A model generated the notes under the pieces. It was not told the origin of the DNA, searched no databases, and saw only the letters and a list, made by a program, of their open reading frames with translations. Below, one piece after another: positions 1-8,753 of a stretch of 35,485 nt of DNA. The stretch comes from Anaerococcus vaginalis (lineage in GTDB: Bacteria > Bacillota > Clostridia > Tissierellales > Peptoniphilaceae), in assembly GCF_000307225.1 (NCBI RefSeq), contig NZ_HE978617.1, positions 1 to 35,485 on the forward strand, written 5' to 3'. Every line of letters begins with the position of its first letter. The first letter of the stretch is position 1. A program made the position numbers and the translations under genes.

Positions 1-74
1 GTTGTCAAGTTTTTTTGTAATTTTTTTTATTTTTATTTACTTTTATACTCGACTTCTCTGGTGTCGACTTTTTT

Positions 75-102
75 ATTATATCTCCTTTATTTTTCTTGTC
101 AA
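75..102 (-). promoter_or_regulatory. Sigma-A promoter reading leftward out of the window
   Basis: On the minus strand there is a perfect -35 TTGACA (97-102), a 16-base spacer and a perfect -10 TATAAT (75-80), with A-tracts upstream that resemble an UP element. Transcription would leave the left edge, so its gene is not visible. A second TTGACA with the same A-rich upstream context lies at 3-8, suggesting tandem promoters. Confidence 0.7.
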
Positions 103-150
103 GTTTTTTTTGAAATTTTTTTATTTTTTATTTTATTTTGGTTTTTTCAT

Positions 151-182
151 AAAAAAATATAGCTGTTTAAACAGCTATATTG
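151..182 (-). terminator. Intrinsic terminator of ridA
   Basis: A palindrome built on ATAGCTGTTTAAACAGCTAT is followed on the minus strand by a run of seven T. It lies about 20 bases beyond the ridA stop codon. The hairpin is near-symmetric, but the T run is on the minus-strand side, matching ridA transcription. Confidence 0.75.
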
Positions 183-199
183 ATTGGTTTTTTGTTTTA

Positions 200-574
200 T
201 TATATTTCTGCTATTGCTTCGATTTCTAGTAGACCGTTTTTTGGAAGTTTTCCTACTTCTACACAGCTTCTTGCTGGTTTGTGATCTCCAAAAAATTCTG
301 CATAAGCTTCATTTACTGCTGCAAAATCATTTACATCGTCTAAGAAAATATTTACTTTTACGATTTTTTCTACTGATGATCCGCCTGCTTCTACTATTGC
401 TTTTACATTTTCTAATGATTGTTTTGTTGCTTTTTTAACGTCATCTGAAATTAATTCGCCTGTTTCTGGTACTAGTGGTAGTTGTCCTGATGAATATACA
501 AATCCGTTTGATACTATTCCTTGTGAATATGCTCCTACTGCACCTGGTGCATTTTTTGTTTCAATTATTTTCAT
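200..574 (-). CDS. ridA: RidA family reactive intermediate deaminase
   Basis: This is a 124-residue member of the YjgF/YER057c/UK114 (RidA) family, small cytosolic trimers that hydrolyse reactive enamine/imine intermediates released by PLP enzymes such as threonine dehydratase. The length is typical. Visible family signatures are the N-terminal GAYSQG (Tyr16), SSGQLP near residue 28, PARSCVEVGKLP with the conserved arginine at 102, and the C-terminal IEAIAEI with glutamate near 117-119. These positions correspond to the ligand pocket of active RidA proteins, so deaminase activity is plausible. The ATG follows AAGGAGG at good spacing. The gene has its own promoter and terminator and is therefore a single-gene transcript. 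The exact substrate cannot be read from sequence. Confidence 0.93.
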   Translation of the reverse strand: MKIIETKNAPGAVGAYSQGIVSNGFVYSSGQLPLVPETGELISDDVKKATKQSLENVKAIVEAGGSSVEKIVKVNIFLDDVNDFAAVNEAYAEFFGDHKPARSCVEVGKLPKNGLLEIEAIAEI

Positions 575-612
575 AATTTCCTCCTTAATTTTGTGAATGT
601 CTTATATTATTT

Positions 613-641
613 AGCATACTTTTTTATTTTATTTTATTCAA
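613..641 (-). promoter_or_regulatory. Predicted promoter of ridA
   Basis: On the minus strand TTGAAT (636-641), a 17-base spacer and TATGCT (613-618) lie about 40 bases upstream of the ridA ATG. Both hexamers deviate from consensus, and the AT-rich background makes chance matches common. Confidence 0.5.
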
Positions 642-647
642 CCTAAA

Positions 648-677
648 TAAAAAAATCTCAAATTATAATTTGAGATT
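648..677 (-). terminator. Intrinsic terminator at the end of the long operon
   Basis: AATCTCAAATT pairs with AATTTGAGATT and is followed by a T run on the minus strand. The hairpin begins at the stop codon of the TPR gene, so it closes the operon that runs leftward from infC/pheS. Confidence 0.8.
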
Positions 678-1776
678 AGTTTATGTTAAATTGATTTTTA
701 ATTATTTGTAGATTTTTTGTAATTTCGTCGCTTAAATCATCGTAACTTTCTAAGTTTTCGATGTCTTCTTTTGCTTTTTTTATATTATTTAGTGACAAAT
801 TTATTTGTAATCTGTTATAGATCATTCTTGGATCTTCTGGATATTTTTTTAGACCTTGCTTTATTATTTCTATTGCTTCTATTGGCTTTTCTAAAGCGTA
901 AAGGCTTATTGAATAATCGTTGTAAAGTTCTCTAAATTCGCCGCCTTTTTCTAGGGAATTTTCAAAGGCTAAGCTTGAATTTTCGTATTGTCCTATATTT
1001 TGATAGGCTACTCCTAGATAATAATAGGCATCTGCTCTTTTTGTTTTGGATAAAACTCTTGTTAAGATTTGTATTGCTTTGTCGAAATTTCCTTTTCCTA
1101 TATAGTAAAGTCCTTCTTCTATTTCTGCATTATCAAAAATCATCTTTATTTTATCTCTTATTTCGTCTTGAGCGTCTATGTCTTCTGTTTTTTGGAGGGC
1201 ATTTTCGTAATAGGATCTTGCTTTTATATATTCTCCAAGATTTGCATATATATTTCCTAATTCGTAATATGATAGTGGGAAATTTTCATCTTGGCTTATT
1301 ATATCTTGTAAAATCCTAAGGGATTCTTTGATAAATTCATCTTTATATTCTGTATTTTCGTAGGCTTTTGGCCATAAAATCCTTGCATAGTTATAGGCAT
1401 TGTATTTATCAAACGGATTTATTATATATCCTCCTCTTAGTAGGAGTAGGGATTTTTCTGCTTTTTTGTCCAAATTTTTTAGAGCTTTTTGTGTTGTATA
1501 GGCTCCTATATTTTTTATATAATTTTCTATTATTTTTATATAATTTTCTTTGTATTTGAAGTCCTTATCTATGGCAAGGTTTATTATTAGTCCGTCTAAA
1601 ATTATATCTAGTTTTATTTTATTTTCAAATTCCCCGCTTATTACATTTTCTGATAAATCTTCTGTGTAAAGGGCTAGGGGAGTTTTGTTTAATAACTCGT
1701 ATGATGCATCTTTTTTTAGATCTATATATCCAAGTTTGTCTGTAAATTTCAAAAAATATTGGTCTATTTTTGCCAT
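676..1776 (-). CDS. Tetratricopeptide repeat (TPR) protein
   Basis: A 366-residue, probably soluble protein with no signal peptide or membrane segment. From about residue 165 onward it carries several TPR units, recognisable as paired helices with the spacing of YYELGNIYANLGEYIKARSYY and AYYYLGVAYQNIGQYENSS, followed by more degenerate units to the C terminus. The first 130 residues are a separate lysine-rich domain that I do not recognise. TPR arrays act as protein-protein scaffolds; nothing here identifies the partner. It is the last gene of the leftward operon, one base after the membrane protein gene stops and translationally close to it, which suggests the two may work together. Its terminator overlaps the stop codon. 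Confidence 0.75.
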   Translation of the reverse strand: MAKIDQYFLKFTDKLGYIDLKKDASYELLNKTPLALYTEDLSENVISGEFENKIKLDIILDGLIINLAIDKDFKYKENYIKIIENYIKNIGAYTTQKALKNLDKKAEKSLLLLRGGYIINPFDKYNAYNYARILWPKAYENTEYKDEFIKESLRILQDIISQDENFPLSYYELGNIYANLGEYIKARSYYENALQKTEDIDAQDEIRDKIKMIFDNAEIEEGLYYIGKGNFDKAIQILTRVLSKTKRADAYYYLGVAYQNIGQYENSSLAFENSLEKGGEFRELYNDYSISLYALEKPIEAIEIIKQGLKKYPEDPRMIYNRLQINLSLNNIKKAKEDIENLESYDDLSDEITKNLQIIKNQFNIN

Positions 1777-1777
1777 C

Positions 1778-2479
1778 TTATCCTCTCATAAATTTTCTTT
1801 GCCCATAGGAATGTTGGGATAATATTTTAAATAAATGTCCTTTAAATAGTAAAAATACTGTATCCCACAAGGCAAGGAGCATTACATAAATAGATTCACT
1901 TCCTATGTTTAGTGTGTTTATAACTATTTTGTTTATTAGTAGGGTTTCTACTAGGGTAAATATTAGGGCATAAACTCCCCATATTAGTAAATTATTTTTT
2001 ACAAAATTGAATGAATCTATAAGTATAGTAAATCCATAAATGCTATCTATATACACAAGTTCTATTACTGCCGATGTGAAAAACTTTAACAGAATATTTG
2101 CTATATAGGAAATTTTTGGATCAAGTCCGCTTAATAAATTGTTAAATATAAGCTCGACTATATAGATTGAAAACATAGCCGACATTATTAAATAGAAAAA
2201 ATTTGATACTGAATTTTCTATGGACTTCTTGCCTGTATTGTTGTATAAAACTATTGATCTTAGAGCTTGGGCTATAAAACATAGAATTAAAATTTCTATA
2301 AGATAATTTATTAATGAGGAAAGGTATGAAGAGTTTAATGTTGATAAACCCTTCATTCCTTCAAATATAGACTTAATTACTAGAAATATGAAAAGAATAT
2401 AGGATTTTTTTAATTTTTTAACACTTTCTGAAAATGCATATTTTGAACATTCTAAAAAATCTATAATTCTTTCTTTCAT
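1778..2479 (-). CDS. Multi-pass membrane protein of unknown function
   Basis: A 233-residue integral membrane protein that I cannot assign to a named family. An amphipathic N terminus (about 1-25) is followed by roughly five or six hydrophobic helices, near residues 27-42, 58-78, 92-115, 128-150, 165-185 and 195-212, then a short basic tail, consistent with a positive-inside cytoplasmic C terminus. The hydrophobic pattern and several Asn/Ser in helices resemble small permease-like or DUF-type membrane proteins, but no transporter motif is visible. Its ATG overlaps the argS stop codon, so translation is probably coupled. The gene downstream encodes a TPR protein. Confidence 0.65.
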   Translation of the reverse strand: MKERIIDFLECSKYAFSESVKKLKKSYILFIFLVIKSIFEGMKGLSTLNSSYLSSLINYLIEILILCFIAQALRSIVLYNNTGKKSIENSVSNFFYLIMSAMFSIYIVELIFNNLLSGLDPKISYIANILLKFFTSAVIELVYIDSIYGFTILIDSFNFVKNNLLIWGVYALIFTLVETLLINKIVINTLNIGSESIYVMLLALWDTVFLLFKGHLFKILSQHSYGQRKFMRG

Positions 2480-4179
2480 TACATTTGTTCCACTGTTTTT
2501 ATTCCTAATATGCCTAAACCATTTTTAATTACTATTGATGTAGCTTTGGTTAGGGCAAGTCTTTCTTCTTTTAGTTTTTCATCTTCTACTAGAATTTGTG
2601 TAGAATTGTAGAATTTATTGAATTTTTGAGCAATTTCCATTACTTTTCTTGCAACAACTGATGGTTCGTGTCTATTTTTAGCTAGGATTATTGCATCTTG
2701 GAAACTTTCTAATGATTTAATCAAGCTGTATTCTTCTTCTGTATTTAGCTTTTCAAAATTCATTTGTCCAAATTCTTCTTTTCCTGCTTTTCTCAATACG
2801 GATTTTGCTCTTGCGTAAGTGTAGTGTACGTATGGGCCTGTTTCTCCTTCGAAGTTTAATAACTCATCCCAGTCAAAAACATAGTCTTTTATTCTTGAGT
2901 TATATAATTCTTGGAATTTAACTGCACCAATTCCTACAATTCTTGCTGCTTCTTCTAAGTTTTCGATTTGGTTATCTCTATCTTTCATTATTGAGTATGT
3001 TTTTTCTATTGTTTTATTTAAAACATCTTCTAAGAAAACTACATGTCCTCTTCTTGTTGAGAGCACTTGGTCTTTTAGTGAAACCATACCAAATTGTACG
3101 TGTAAAATTTCTTCACTTACATCTTCGTGTCCCATTAAATATAGGATTTTCTTTAATTGTTCAAAGTGTAATTTTTGTTGACTTCCTACAACGTATATGT
3201 TCTTATCTAGTCCATAAGTTCTATGTCTATAAAGTGCTGTAGCAACGTCTCTTGTAATGTATGCTGAAGAACCATTTGATTTGATTAACATTGATGGAGG
3301 TAAATTAAACTCACTTAAATCTACAATGTATGCTCCATCAGATTCTACTAAAAGATTTTTTTCTTTTAATTCTTCTAGGGCTGCTGGCATCCATTTAGAG
3401 TGGTAGCTTTCTCCATTGTAGTTGTCATATTTTATATCAAGCATTCCATAAACTCTATCAAATTCTCTTAAAGATAAGTCCTTAAACCATTGCCATAATC
3501 TCATAGCTTCTTCTTCGCCATCTTCAAGATTTTTAAATTCTTCTCTAGCTTTTTCTTGATATTCTTCGTTATCTTCTGCTTCTTTTGTATATCTTACATA
3601 TAAATTTAAAAGTTCATTAATAGGGTCTTTGTCGATTGCTTCTTTATCTCCCCAAAGTTTATAGGCTGCTATCATTACACCAAATTGTGTACCATAATCT
3701 CCTATATAGTTTGAAGCTGTAACATTGTATCCAAGATATTCATATATATTTCTTATAACATCTCCAATAACTGTGGATCTAATATGTCCTATATGGAAAG
3801 GCTTAGCTATATTAACTGATGAAAATTCTACAAGCTCATTGATTCCCTTGCCCATATCACTTTTTCCATAGTCATCTTTTTTTTCTAAAACTTCATTTAT
3901 AACTTCATTTGTTACTTTTTTTCTATCTAAGAAAAAGTTTACGTAGGCATTTTCATTTTCTATTTTTTCTACGCCATCAATTTTTAAACTTTTTGCTATT
4001 TCTTCTGCTATAAGTTTAGGATTTTTTCTCATGGTTCTTGCTAGAGTAAAGCAAGGGAATGCAAAATCTCCCATATTTTCTTGAGGTGGAATTTCAATTA
4101 AATCATAAATTTCTTTGCAATTCAAACCTAGGTCTTTTTCTTCTAGCTTTTTAGCTATCACTTCTTTTAAATCTTTCAT
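2479..4179 (-). CDS. argS: Arginyl-tRNA synthetase
   Basis: A 566-residue class Ia synthetase that charges tRNA-Arg with arginine in the cytosol. Domains in order: the Arg-tRNA synthetase N-terminal (Add1) domain at about 1-90, the Rossmann catalytic core beginning near 115 with NIAKPFHIGHIRST (the HIGH motif), and the C-terminal anticodon-binding DALR domain from about 445 (GPYVHYTYARAKSVLRKAG). The KMSKS-type loop reads VLSTRRG, the relaxed form found in many bacterial ArgS enzymes rather than a damaged site. Length matches the family. It starts 13 bases after mutS2 and overlaps the next gene by one base. No separate T-box or promoter is apparent, so expression probably depends on read-through from upstream. 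Confidence 0.96.
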   Translation of the reverse strand: MKDLKEVIAKKLEEKDLGLNCKEIYDLIEIPPQENMGDFAFPCFTLARTMRKNPKLIAEEIAKSLKIDGVEKIENENAYVNFFLDRKKVTNEVINEVLEKKDDYGKSDMGKGINELVEFSSVNIAKPFHIGHIRSTVIGDVIRNIYEYLGYNVTASNYIGDYGTQFGVMIAAYKLWGDKEAIDKDPINELLNLYVRYTKEAEDNEEYQEKAREEFKNLEDGEEEAMRLWQWFKDLSLREFDRVYGMLDIKYDNYNGESYHSKWMPAALEELKEKNLLVESDGAYIVDLSEFNLPPSMLIKSNGSSAYITRDVATALYRHRTYGLDKNIYVVGSQQKLHFEQLKKILYLMGHEDVSEEILHVQFGMVSLKDQVLSTRRGHVVFLEDVLNKTIEKTYSIMKDRDNQIENLEEAARIVGIGAVKFQELYNSRIKDYVFDWDELLNFEGETGPYVHYTYARAKSVLRKAGKEEFGQMNFEKLNTEEEYSLIKSLESFQDAIILAKNRHEPSVVARKVMEIAQKFNKFYNSTQILVEDEKLKEERLALTKATSIVIKNGLGILGIKTVEQM

Positions 4180-4192
4180 ATTCCCTCCAAAA

Positions 4193-4819
4193 TTATTTTA
4201 ATTTTACAACTGTAACTCCATAGCCACCTTCTTTTTCATTTCCAGTTCTATAGGAGTCGATCATTTTATTATTTTTCAAATAATCATTTATACCATTTCT
4301 CAAAGCACCTGTTCCCTTGCCATGAATTATTTTTACTTGGTCAAGTCCTGAGAGCATAGCATCATCAAGGTATTTGTCAAAATTTCTCAAAGCTTCATCA
4401 TATCTTTGTCCTCTCAAGTCAAGAGTTGGAGAAATGTGCATGGCTTTTTTTGCCTTATAAATTCTGTTAGAATTTTCTTTTGTTTTATTTTCAGACTTTA
4501 TTTTTGTAACATTTTTAATATTTGAATCCATTTTCAAAATACCTATTTGTACTTTTATATTACCATTTTTATCTGGATTTTCAATAACTAGAGCCTTTTC
4601 ATTTAAGCCTTCGATTATAACTGTATCTCCAACCTTTAAATTTTTAGGTGCATTTTCACTTATTTTTTCTTTTAAACTTTCATCTTTCTTATCAATTTTT
4701 GAAGATTTGTATTTATTTCTTATATCATTTAAGGACCTATCTATATCAGAAATATTGGCATTTTTTGATTTTTTTGCTATTTTTAGCATATCTTGACTTG
4801 CCTTATTTGCTTCTTCCAA
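4193..4819 (-). CDS. mutS2: MutS2, C-terminal part (KOW-like and Smr nuclease domains), frame-shifted
   Basis: This 208-residue frame is the C-terminal third of MutS2, separated from its ATPase part by a -1 frame change. It contains the tail of the coiled coil, a small beta domain (LKVGDTVIIEGLNEKALVIE, residues about 60-110) and the Smr domain with LDLRGQRYDEA and the catalytic-loop HGKGTGALR. Smr domains give MutS2 its DNA nicking or ribosome-rescue activity. The listed start is an internal TTG with no convincing ribosome binding site. The frame is actually open from about 4904 and continues the coiled-coil sequence of the upstream fragment, so it is probably made as part of one 781-residue protein, not independently. 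It ends 13 bases before argS. Confidence 0.85.
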   Translation of the reverse strand: MEEANKASQDMLKIAKKSKNANISDIDRSLNDIRNKYKSSKIDKKDESLKEKISENAPKNLKVGDTVIIEGLNEKALVIENPDKNGNIKVQIGILKMDSNIKNVTKIKSENKTKENSNRIYKAKKAMHISPTLDLRGQRYDEALRNFDKYLDDAMLSGLDQVKIIHGKGTGALRNGINDYLKNNKMIDSYRTGNEKEGGYGVTVVKLK

Positions 4820-4851
4820 AATTTTATTTGCCTTATCTTCTGCTTTTTTTA

Positions 4852-6537
4852 TTATTTCTTTTTCTTCTTTTTTATTTTTTCTGATAAGGCTAAAAGATCA
4901 TTTCTTGCTCTTTTTATTTTTTTCTTGTAGTCTTCTATCTCTTGATTTTTTATTTCCATTTCTTTTTTATTTTGGTCAAGTTCTTCAAGGATAGTATTGA
5001 AATTTTTATTATCTTCAGAAATAATTGATTGGGCGTTTGCTAATATTTGCTTATTTAAACCAAGTCTTTTTGAAATTTCAAATGCATTCGATTTTCCTGG
5101 TGTTCCTATAATTAGTTTGAAAGTCGGTGATAGACTTTCAATATCAAATTCTACACTTGCATTCATTACTCCTTTTTTTTCTAAAGCGTAATATTTTAAT
5201 TCGGAATAATGGGTTGTTGCAAAGGTCATTACATTTTTATTTTTCAAAAATTCCAAAATCGAAATAGCAAGAGCTGCTCCTTCTGTTGGATCTGTACCAC
5301 TTCCAACTTCATCTAGTAAGACCAAGGAATTTTCGCTCACATTTTCTGTTATTTTTACAATATTTGTAAGTGATGCTGAAAAAGTTGAAAGACTCATTTC
5401 TATTGATTGGGTATCTCCAATATCTAAAAATATATCATCAAATACATTTACCAAACTATCTTCATCACATGGAATATAAAATCCAGCCTGCGCCATTAAA
5501 GAAACAAGTCCCACAGTTTTTAGTGATACAGTTTTTCCTCCTGTGTTTGGTCCAGTAATTATTAAAGTTTTATATCCTTCTCCAATTTTCACATCGATTG
5601 GAACAACTTTTCCTTTTAATAAGGGATGACGTGCATTTTTTAAATCAATTATTTTTTTATCTGTAAGCTTTGGCATGGTGTATTCGTGTGCCAAAAAATA
5701 TTTTACCTTGGCTTGTAAAAAATCTATTCTTTGCATTAATTTTTGATTTTCTAAAATTTCTTGGTCAAAGGCTTCGACAAATCTTGAAAGTCTATCCAAA
5801 ATTCTTCTAATCTCATCACTTTCTTCAATTTGTAAATTTGAAAGGTCATTGTTTAGTTCCACAATTGCATTCGGTTCTATAAAAAGTGTATTTCCTGATT
5901 GGGATCTATCGTGGATAATTCCATTTAAAACTGATTTTTTATTTGTTTTTACTGGAAGAACATATCTTCCGTCCCTAATTGAAACGACTTTTTCTTGAAG
6001 AGATTCATCAAATTTTGGGGATGAAATGTAAAATGCTAATTTGTTTTTGATTTCAGCTTCTTTTTTGCCCATTTTTTTTCTAATGGACCTAAGATTTGCT
6101 GATGCATTATCTGCTATTTCATCTTCTGAAATAATTGATCTTTCGATTTCGTCTTTTATAAAATCGTTGGTAGAAATTCTATCGAATAAATCTTTTATAT
6201 AAGGATTTTCGATATTTTCTCCATATTCTTTTAAGTAATTACTAAGTCTTAATAAATCCAAAACTTTTAAAAGTTCAAAGGGTTCTAATATCCCTTTTTT
6301 TCTTACATAAGCTATAATTTCTTTTAGATCATAAAGACCAAAAATATCTATATTCCCATTTTGGACTATGACTTTTTCCATAGCCTTGGTTTTGTCAAGT
6401 TCATCTTTTATTTCTTTTATATTATTTTTAGGTTTTATTTTTGAAATTTCTTTTTTTACAAGCTCACTTCTTGCATAAGTTTTGAGTTTTTCTAAAATTT
6501 TTTCAAACTCTAAAACTTCTAAAGTTTTTTCCTGCAT
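4852..6537 (-). CDS. mutS2: MutS2, N-terminal part (core and ABC-type ATPase), frame-shifted
   Basis: 561 residues covering the MutS2 core and ATPase: helical lever and clamp (about 1-290), Walker A GPNTGGKTVSLKT near residue 325, Walker B with LVLLDEVGSGTDPTEGAA near 405, and the start of the C-terminal coiled coil. MutS2 lacks the mismatch-recognition domain; it binds branched DNA or collided ribosomes and acts through its Smr domain. The frame ends early in KKKKKK plus stop at 4852. A -1 change within the A-rich stretch 4867-4880 joins it to the Smr-containing frame and gives 781 residues, the usual MutS2 size. The heptamer A AAA AAG sits at 4867-4873 in the correct phase. Start ATG overlaps the stop of the U32 gene. 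Confidence 0.9.
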   Translation of the reverse strand: MQEKTLEVLEFEKILEKLKTYARSELVKKEISKIKPKNNIKEIKDELDKTKAMEKVIVQNGNIDIFGLYDLKEIIAYVRKKGILEPFELLKVLDLLRLSNYLKEYGENIENPYIKDLFDRISTNDFIKDEIERSIISEDEIADNASANLRSIRKKMGKKEAEIKNKLAFYISSPKFDESLQEKVVSIRDGRYVLPVKTNKKSVLNGIIHDRSQSGNTLFIEPNAIVELNNDLSNLQIEESDEIRRILDRLSRFVEAFDQEILENQKLMQRIDFLQAKVKYFLAHEYTMPKLTDKKIIDLKNARHPLLKGKVVPIDVKIGEGYKTLIITGPNTGGKTVSLKTVGLVSLMAQAGFYIPCDEDSLVNVFDDIFLDIGDTQSIEMSLSTFSASLTNIVKITENVSENSLVLLDEVGSGTDPTEGAALAISILEFLKNKNVMTFATTHYSELKYYALEKKGVMNASVEFDIESLSPTFKLIIGTPGKSNAFEISKRLGLNKQILANAQSIISEDNKNFNTILEELDQNKKEMEIKNQEIEDYKKKIKRARNDLLALSEKIKKKKKK

Positions 6538-8753
6538 TAAATAACACCCCTGTCATATCCAAGATTGTTAATCTTATTTTTTCTTATATTTTTTATATCT
6601 TCATTATCTCTTACAAGATACAACAAAGATACTGATTTTTCAATTTTTTTAAGGTCAATGTTTGTGCTTTCATTTGAATAAATTCGAGAAAGTCCATCAT
6701 GTCTTTTTATGTCAAAAACATTTCCCTCTTCATCTTTTATTTTTGAATCAGAAAATTTACAAGATTCACATCCAAGAAGCCCACATTTTTTTATGGCAGA
6801 AAATGGACAATGTCTCATATTCATAAGTTCAATCGGACCATAAGCCAAAATTTCTGTAGGATATCTTTTTGAATTTTTATTTATATTTTCAAAAGAATTT
6901 TCTACTGAAGATGAAATCATGGAAGAAAAATCACTATAAAAATCAAAAGCATAGGAATTAAAAACATTTAAGTATCTTCCAATCCTAATTTCAAATCCAT
7001 TTTTTATAAGTTTATCTTTTAGGACAAAATCTTTGTAATTATTAAAAATTACTCCCTTAAAATTTTTCTCTTTCAAAAATGAAATAAGATCAAGGTCATA
7101 TTTTTGATCGGCATCCATCACATAAAAAATATTTAGGCCATCAAATTTTTTGTCATATTTTCTCAAATAAATATTATCAAAATCTTTTAATAAGGAAGTG
7201 TCTATATCATTTGACAAAAGTTCAATGTTTTTTTCTCTTTTGAAAATTTTTCTTTCTTTTAATTTTCTTTTTTCAATTTTTACTGGATTATTTTTGTAAA
7301 AGGCGAGTCTTTTTTCATTTAAGATTTCAGATGCCCTTCTTCTCATAGAATTTATATCTTTTTTTCTCAAAAATATATTTGAATCTATATCAATTTCAAC
7401 CTTATTTGCCTCATAAATTGTATTTCCAAGTTTTGTAAGATTTTCTTCTATATCTTTTTCATTTAGGGAAATATTTTTTCCTTCTTCGACCAAATTTTCA
7501 CCCTCATAGGATATTTTTGTGTCCTTATATTTAAGGCTTATTTTTGGCTTTTGTCCAATTTTTCCCTCAAATTTTATATCCAAAGGCAAATTTTTATAAG
7601 AGGCTAATCCTTGGTCCAAATTGTCCTTTAAAATTTTTGAAGATAAAATATAAATTTTTGACCCAACTTTTGCATCTGGAAAATCTTTTAATTCCAATTC
7701 TTGATTTTTTTTCAAATCCTCTGTCAAGGTCAAAGGAAGTTTTCTATTTTTTTCTGTTGTAACTTGAAGAATTGATTCTTTTTTTAAATTTGAATTTGAT
7801 TTAAAAAATCTCTTGCCCCTCTTTTCATAAACTTCCCCAATTTGCCTGTGTTTATTTTCATTTTCAAGGGCGATATAAGAAGATTTTTGTCCAAAAATAA
7901 AGCCTTTTGTGTAGGACCTATTTGAAATATCTCTTAATTGTTCCTTGTTATAAGAGTTTTTTTCTAACTTTTGCCTATAATTTTTGACAGTATTATAGAC
8001 ATATTCATCAGTTTTCATACGTCCTTCAATTTTTAAGGAATCAACTCCAGCCTTTATCAAATCATCAGTAAAATCTATGGTAGATAAATCTTTCATTGAA
8101 AGGTAATAATCTTCTCCCAAAACTTTTCCATCATTTATAAGCTGATATTTTTTCCTACAAATTCCAGCACACCTACCCCTGTTTGCTGATCTTTTTCCAA
8201 TATATGATGACATCAAACATTCTCCAGAAAAAGAAACACAAAGAGATCCATGAACAAAAACTTCTGTATCAATATCTAATTTACAAATTTTTTCTATCTC
8301 ATCAATTTCAGTTTCTCTTGCAACAACTACCCTATCAAAACCAAGTTTTTTTGCAGTAAGAGCTCCCTCATAATCTTTTATAGCCATTTGAGTTGAAGCG
8401 TGAAATTCTAATTTGTAATTTGCATTTTTATTTATATTCTTAACCAAAGAATATAGGCCTATATCTTGGATTAAAATTGCATCTGCCCCATATTCAAAAA
8501 GTTTTTCAATATAAAAAATAGCCTTGTCAATTTCTTCATCTTTAACAAGTGTATTTATGGTTATAAAAACTTTTTTGTCAAACAAATGAATATAATCAAT
8601 TACTTCTTCAATATTTTCAAGAGAGAAATTTTTTGCATAAGCCCTTGCCCCAAAATCATCAAGCGCTAAATAAAAACTACTAGCCCCAGCGGAAAGTCCA
8701 GCATAAAGCATGGACATTTTCCCAACAGGAGCTAATATTTCAATATCTTTCAT
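6537..8753 (-). CDS. U32 family protein (peptidase U32 / tRNA-rRNA hydroxylase type)
   Basis: A 738-residue U32 family protein. Residues 1-300 form the U32 TIM-barrel-like domain (ILAPVGKMSMLYAGLSAGA; LEFHASTQMAI; VFVHGSLCVSFSGECLMSS; CAGICRKKY). A DUF3656-like region follows. A second cysteine cluster lies near the C terminus (HCPFSAIKKCGLLGC, then SCKFSD). Although named peptidases, characterised members such as TrhP and RlhA are needed for prephenate- and iron-dependent hydroxylation of tRNA U34 or 23S rRNA, and the conserved cysteines are thought to bind an iron-sulfur cluster. The two-domain length matches long Clostridia-type proteins. Start ATG overlaps the zapA stop and the stop overlaps the mutS2 start. 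The actual substrate (tRNA, rRNA or peptide) cannot be decided here. Confidence 0.88.
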   Translation of the reverse strand: MKDIEILAPVGKMSMLYAGLSAGASSFYLALDDFGARAYAKNFSLENIEEVIDYIHLFDKKVFITINTLVKDEEIDKAIFYIEKLFEYGADAILIQDIGLYSLVKNINKNANYKLEFHASTQMAIKDYEGALTAKKLGFDRVVVARETEIDEIEKICKLDIDTEVFVHGSLCVSFSGECLMSSYIGKRSANRGRCAGICRKKYQLINDGKVLGEDYYLSMKDLSTIDFTDDLIKAGVDSLKIEGRMKTDEYVYNTVKNYRQKLEKNSYNKEQLRDISNRSYTKGFIFGQKSSYIALENENKHRQIGEVYEKRGKRFFKSNSNLKKESILQVTTEKNRKLPLTLTEDLKKNQELELKDFPDAKVGSKIYILSSKILKDNLDQGLASYKNLPLDIKFEGKIGQKPKISLKYKDTKISYEGENLVEEGKNISLNEKDIEENLTKLGNTIYEANKVEIDIDSNIFLRKKDINSMRRRASEILNEKRLAFYKNNPVKIEKRKLKERKIFKREKNIELLSNDIDTSLLKDFDNIYLRKYDKKFDGLNIFYVMDADQKYDLDLISFLKEKNFKGVIFNNYKDFVLKDKLIKNGFEIRIGRYLNVFNSYAFDFYSDFSSMISSSVENSFENINKNSKRYPTEILAYGPIELMNMRHCPFSAIKKCGLLGCESCKFSDSKIKDEEGNVFDIKRHDGLSRIYSNESTNIDLKKIEKSVSLLYLVRDNEDIKNIRKNKINNLGYDRGVI

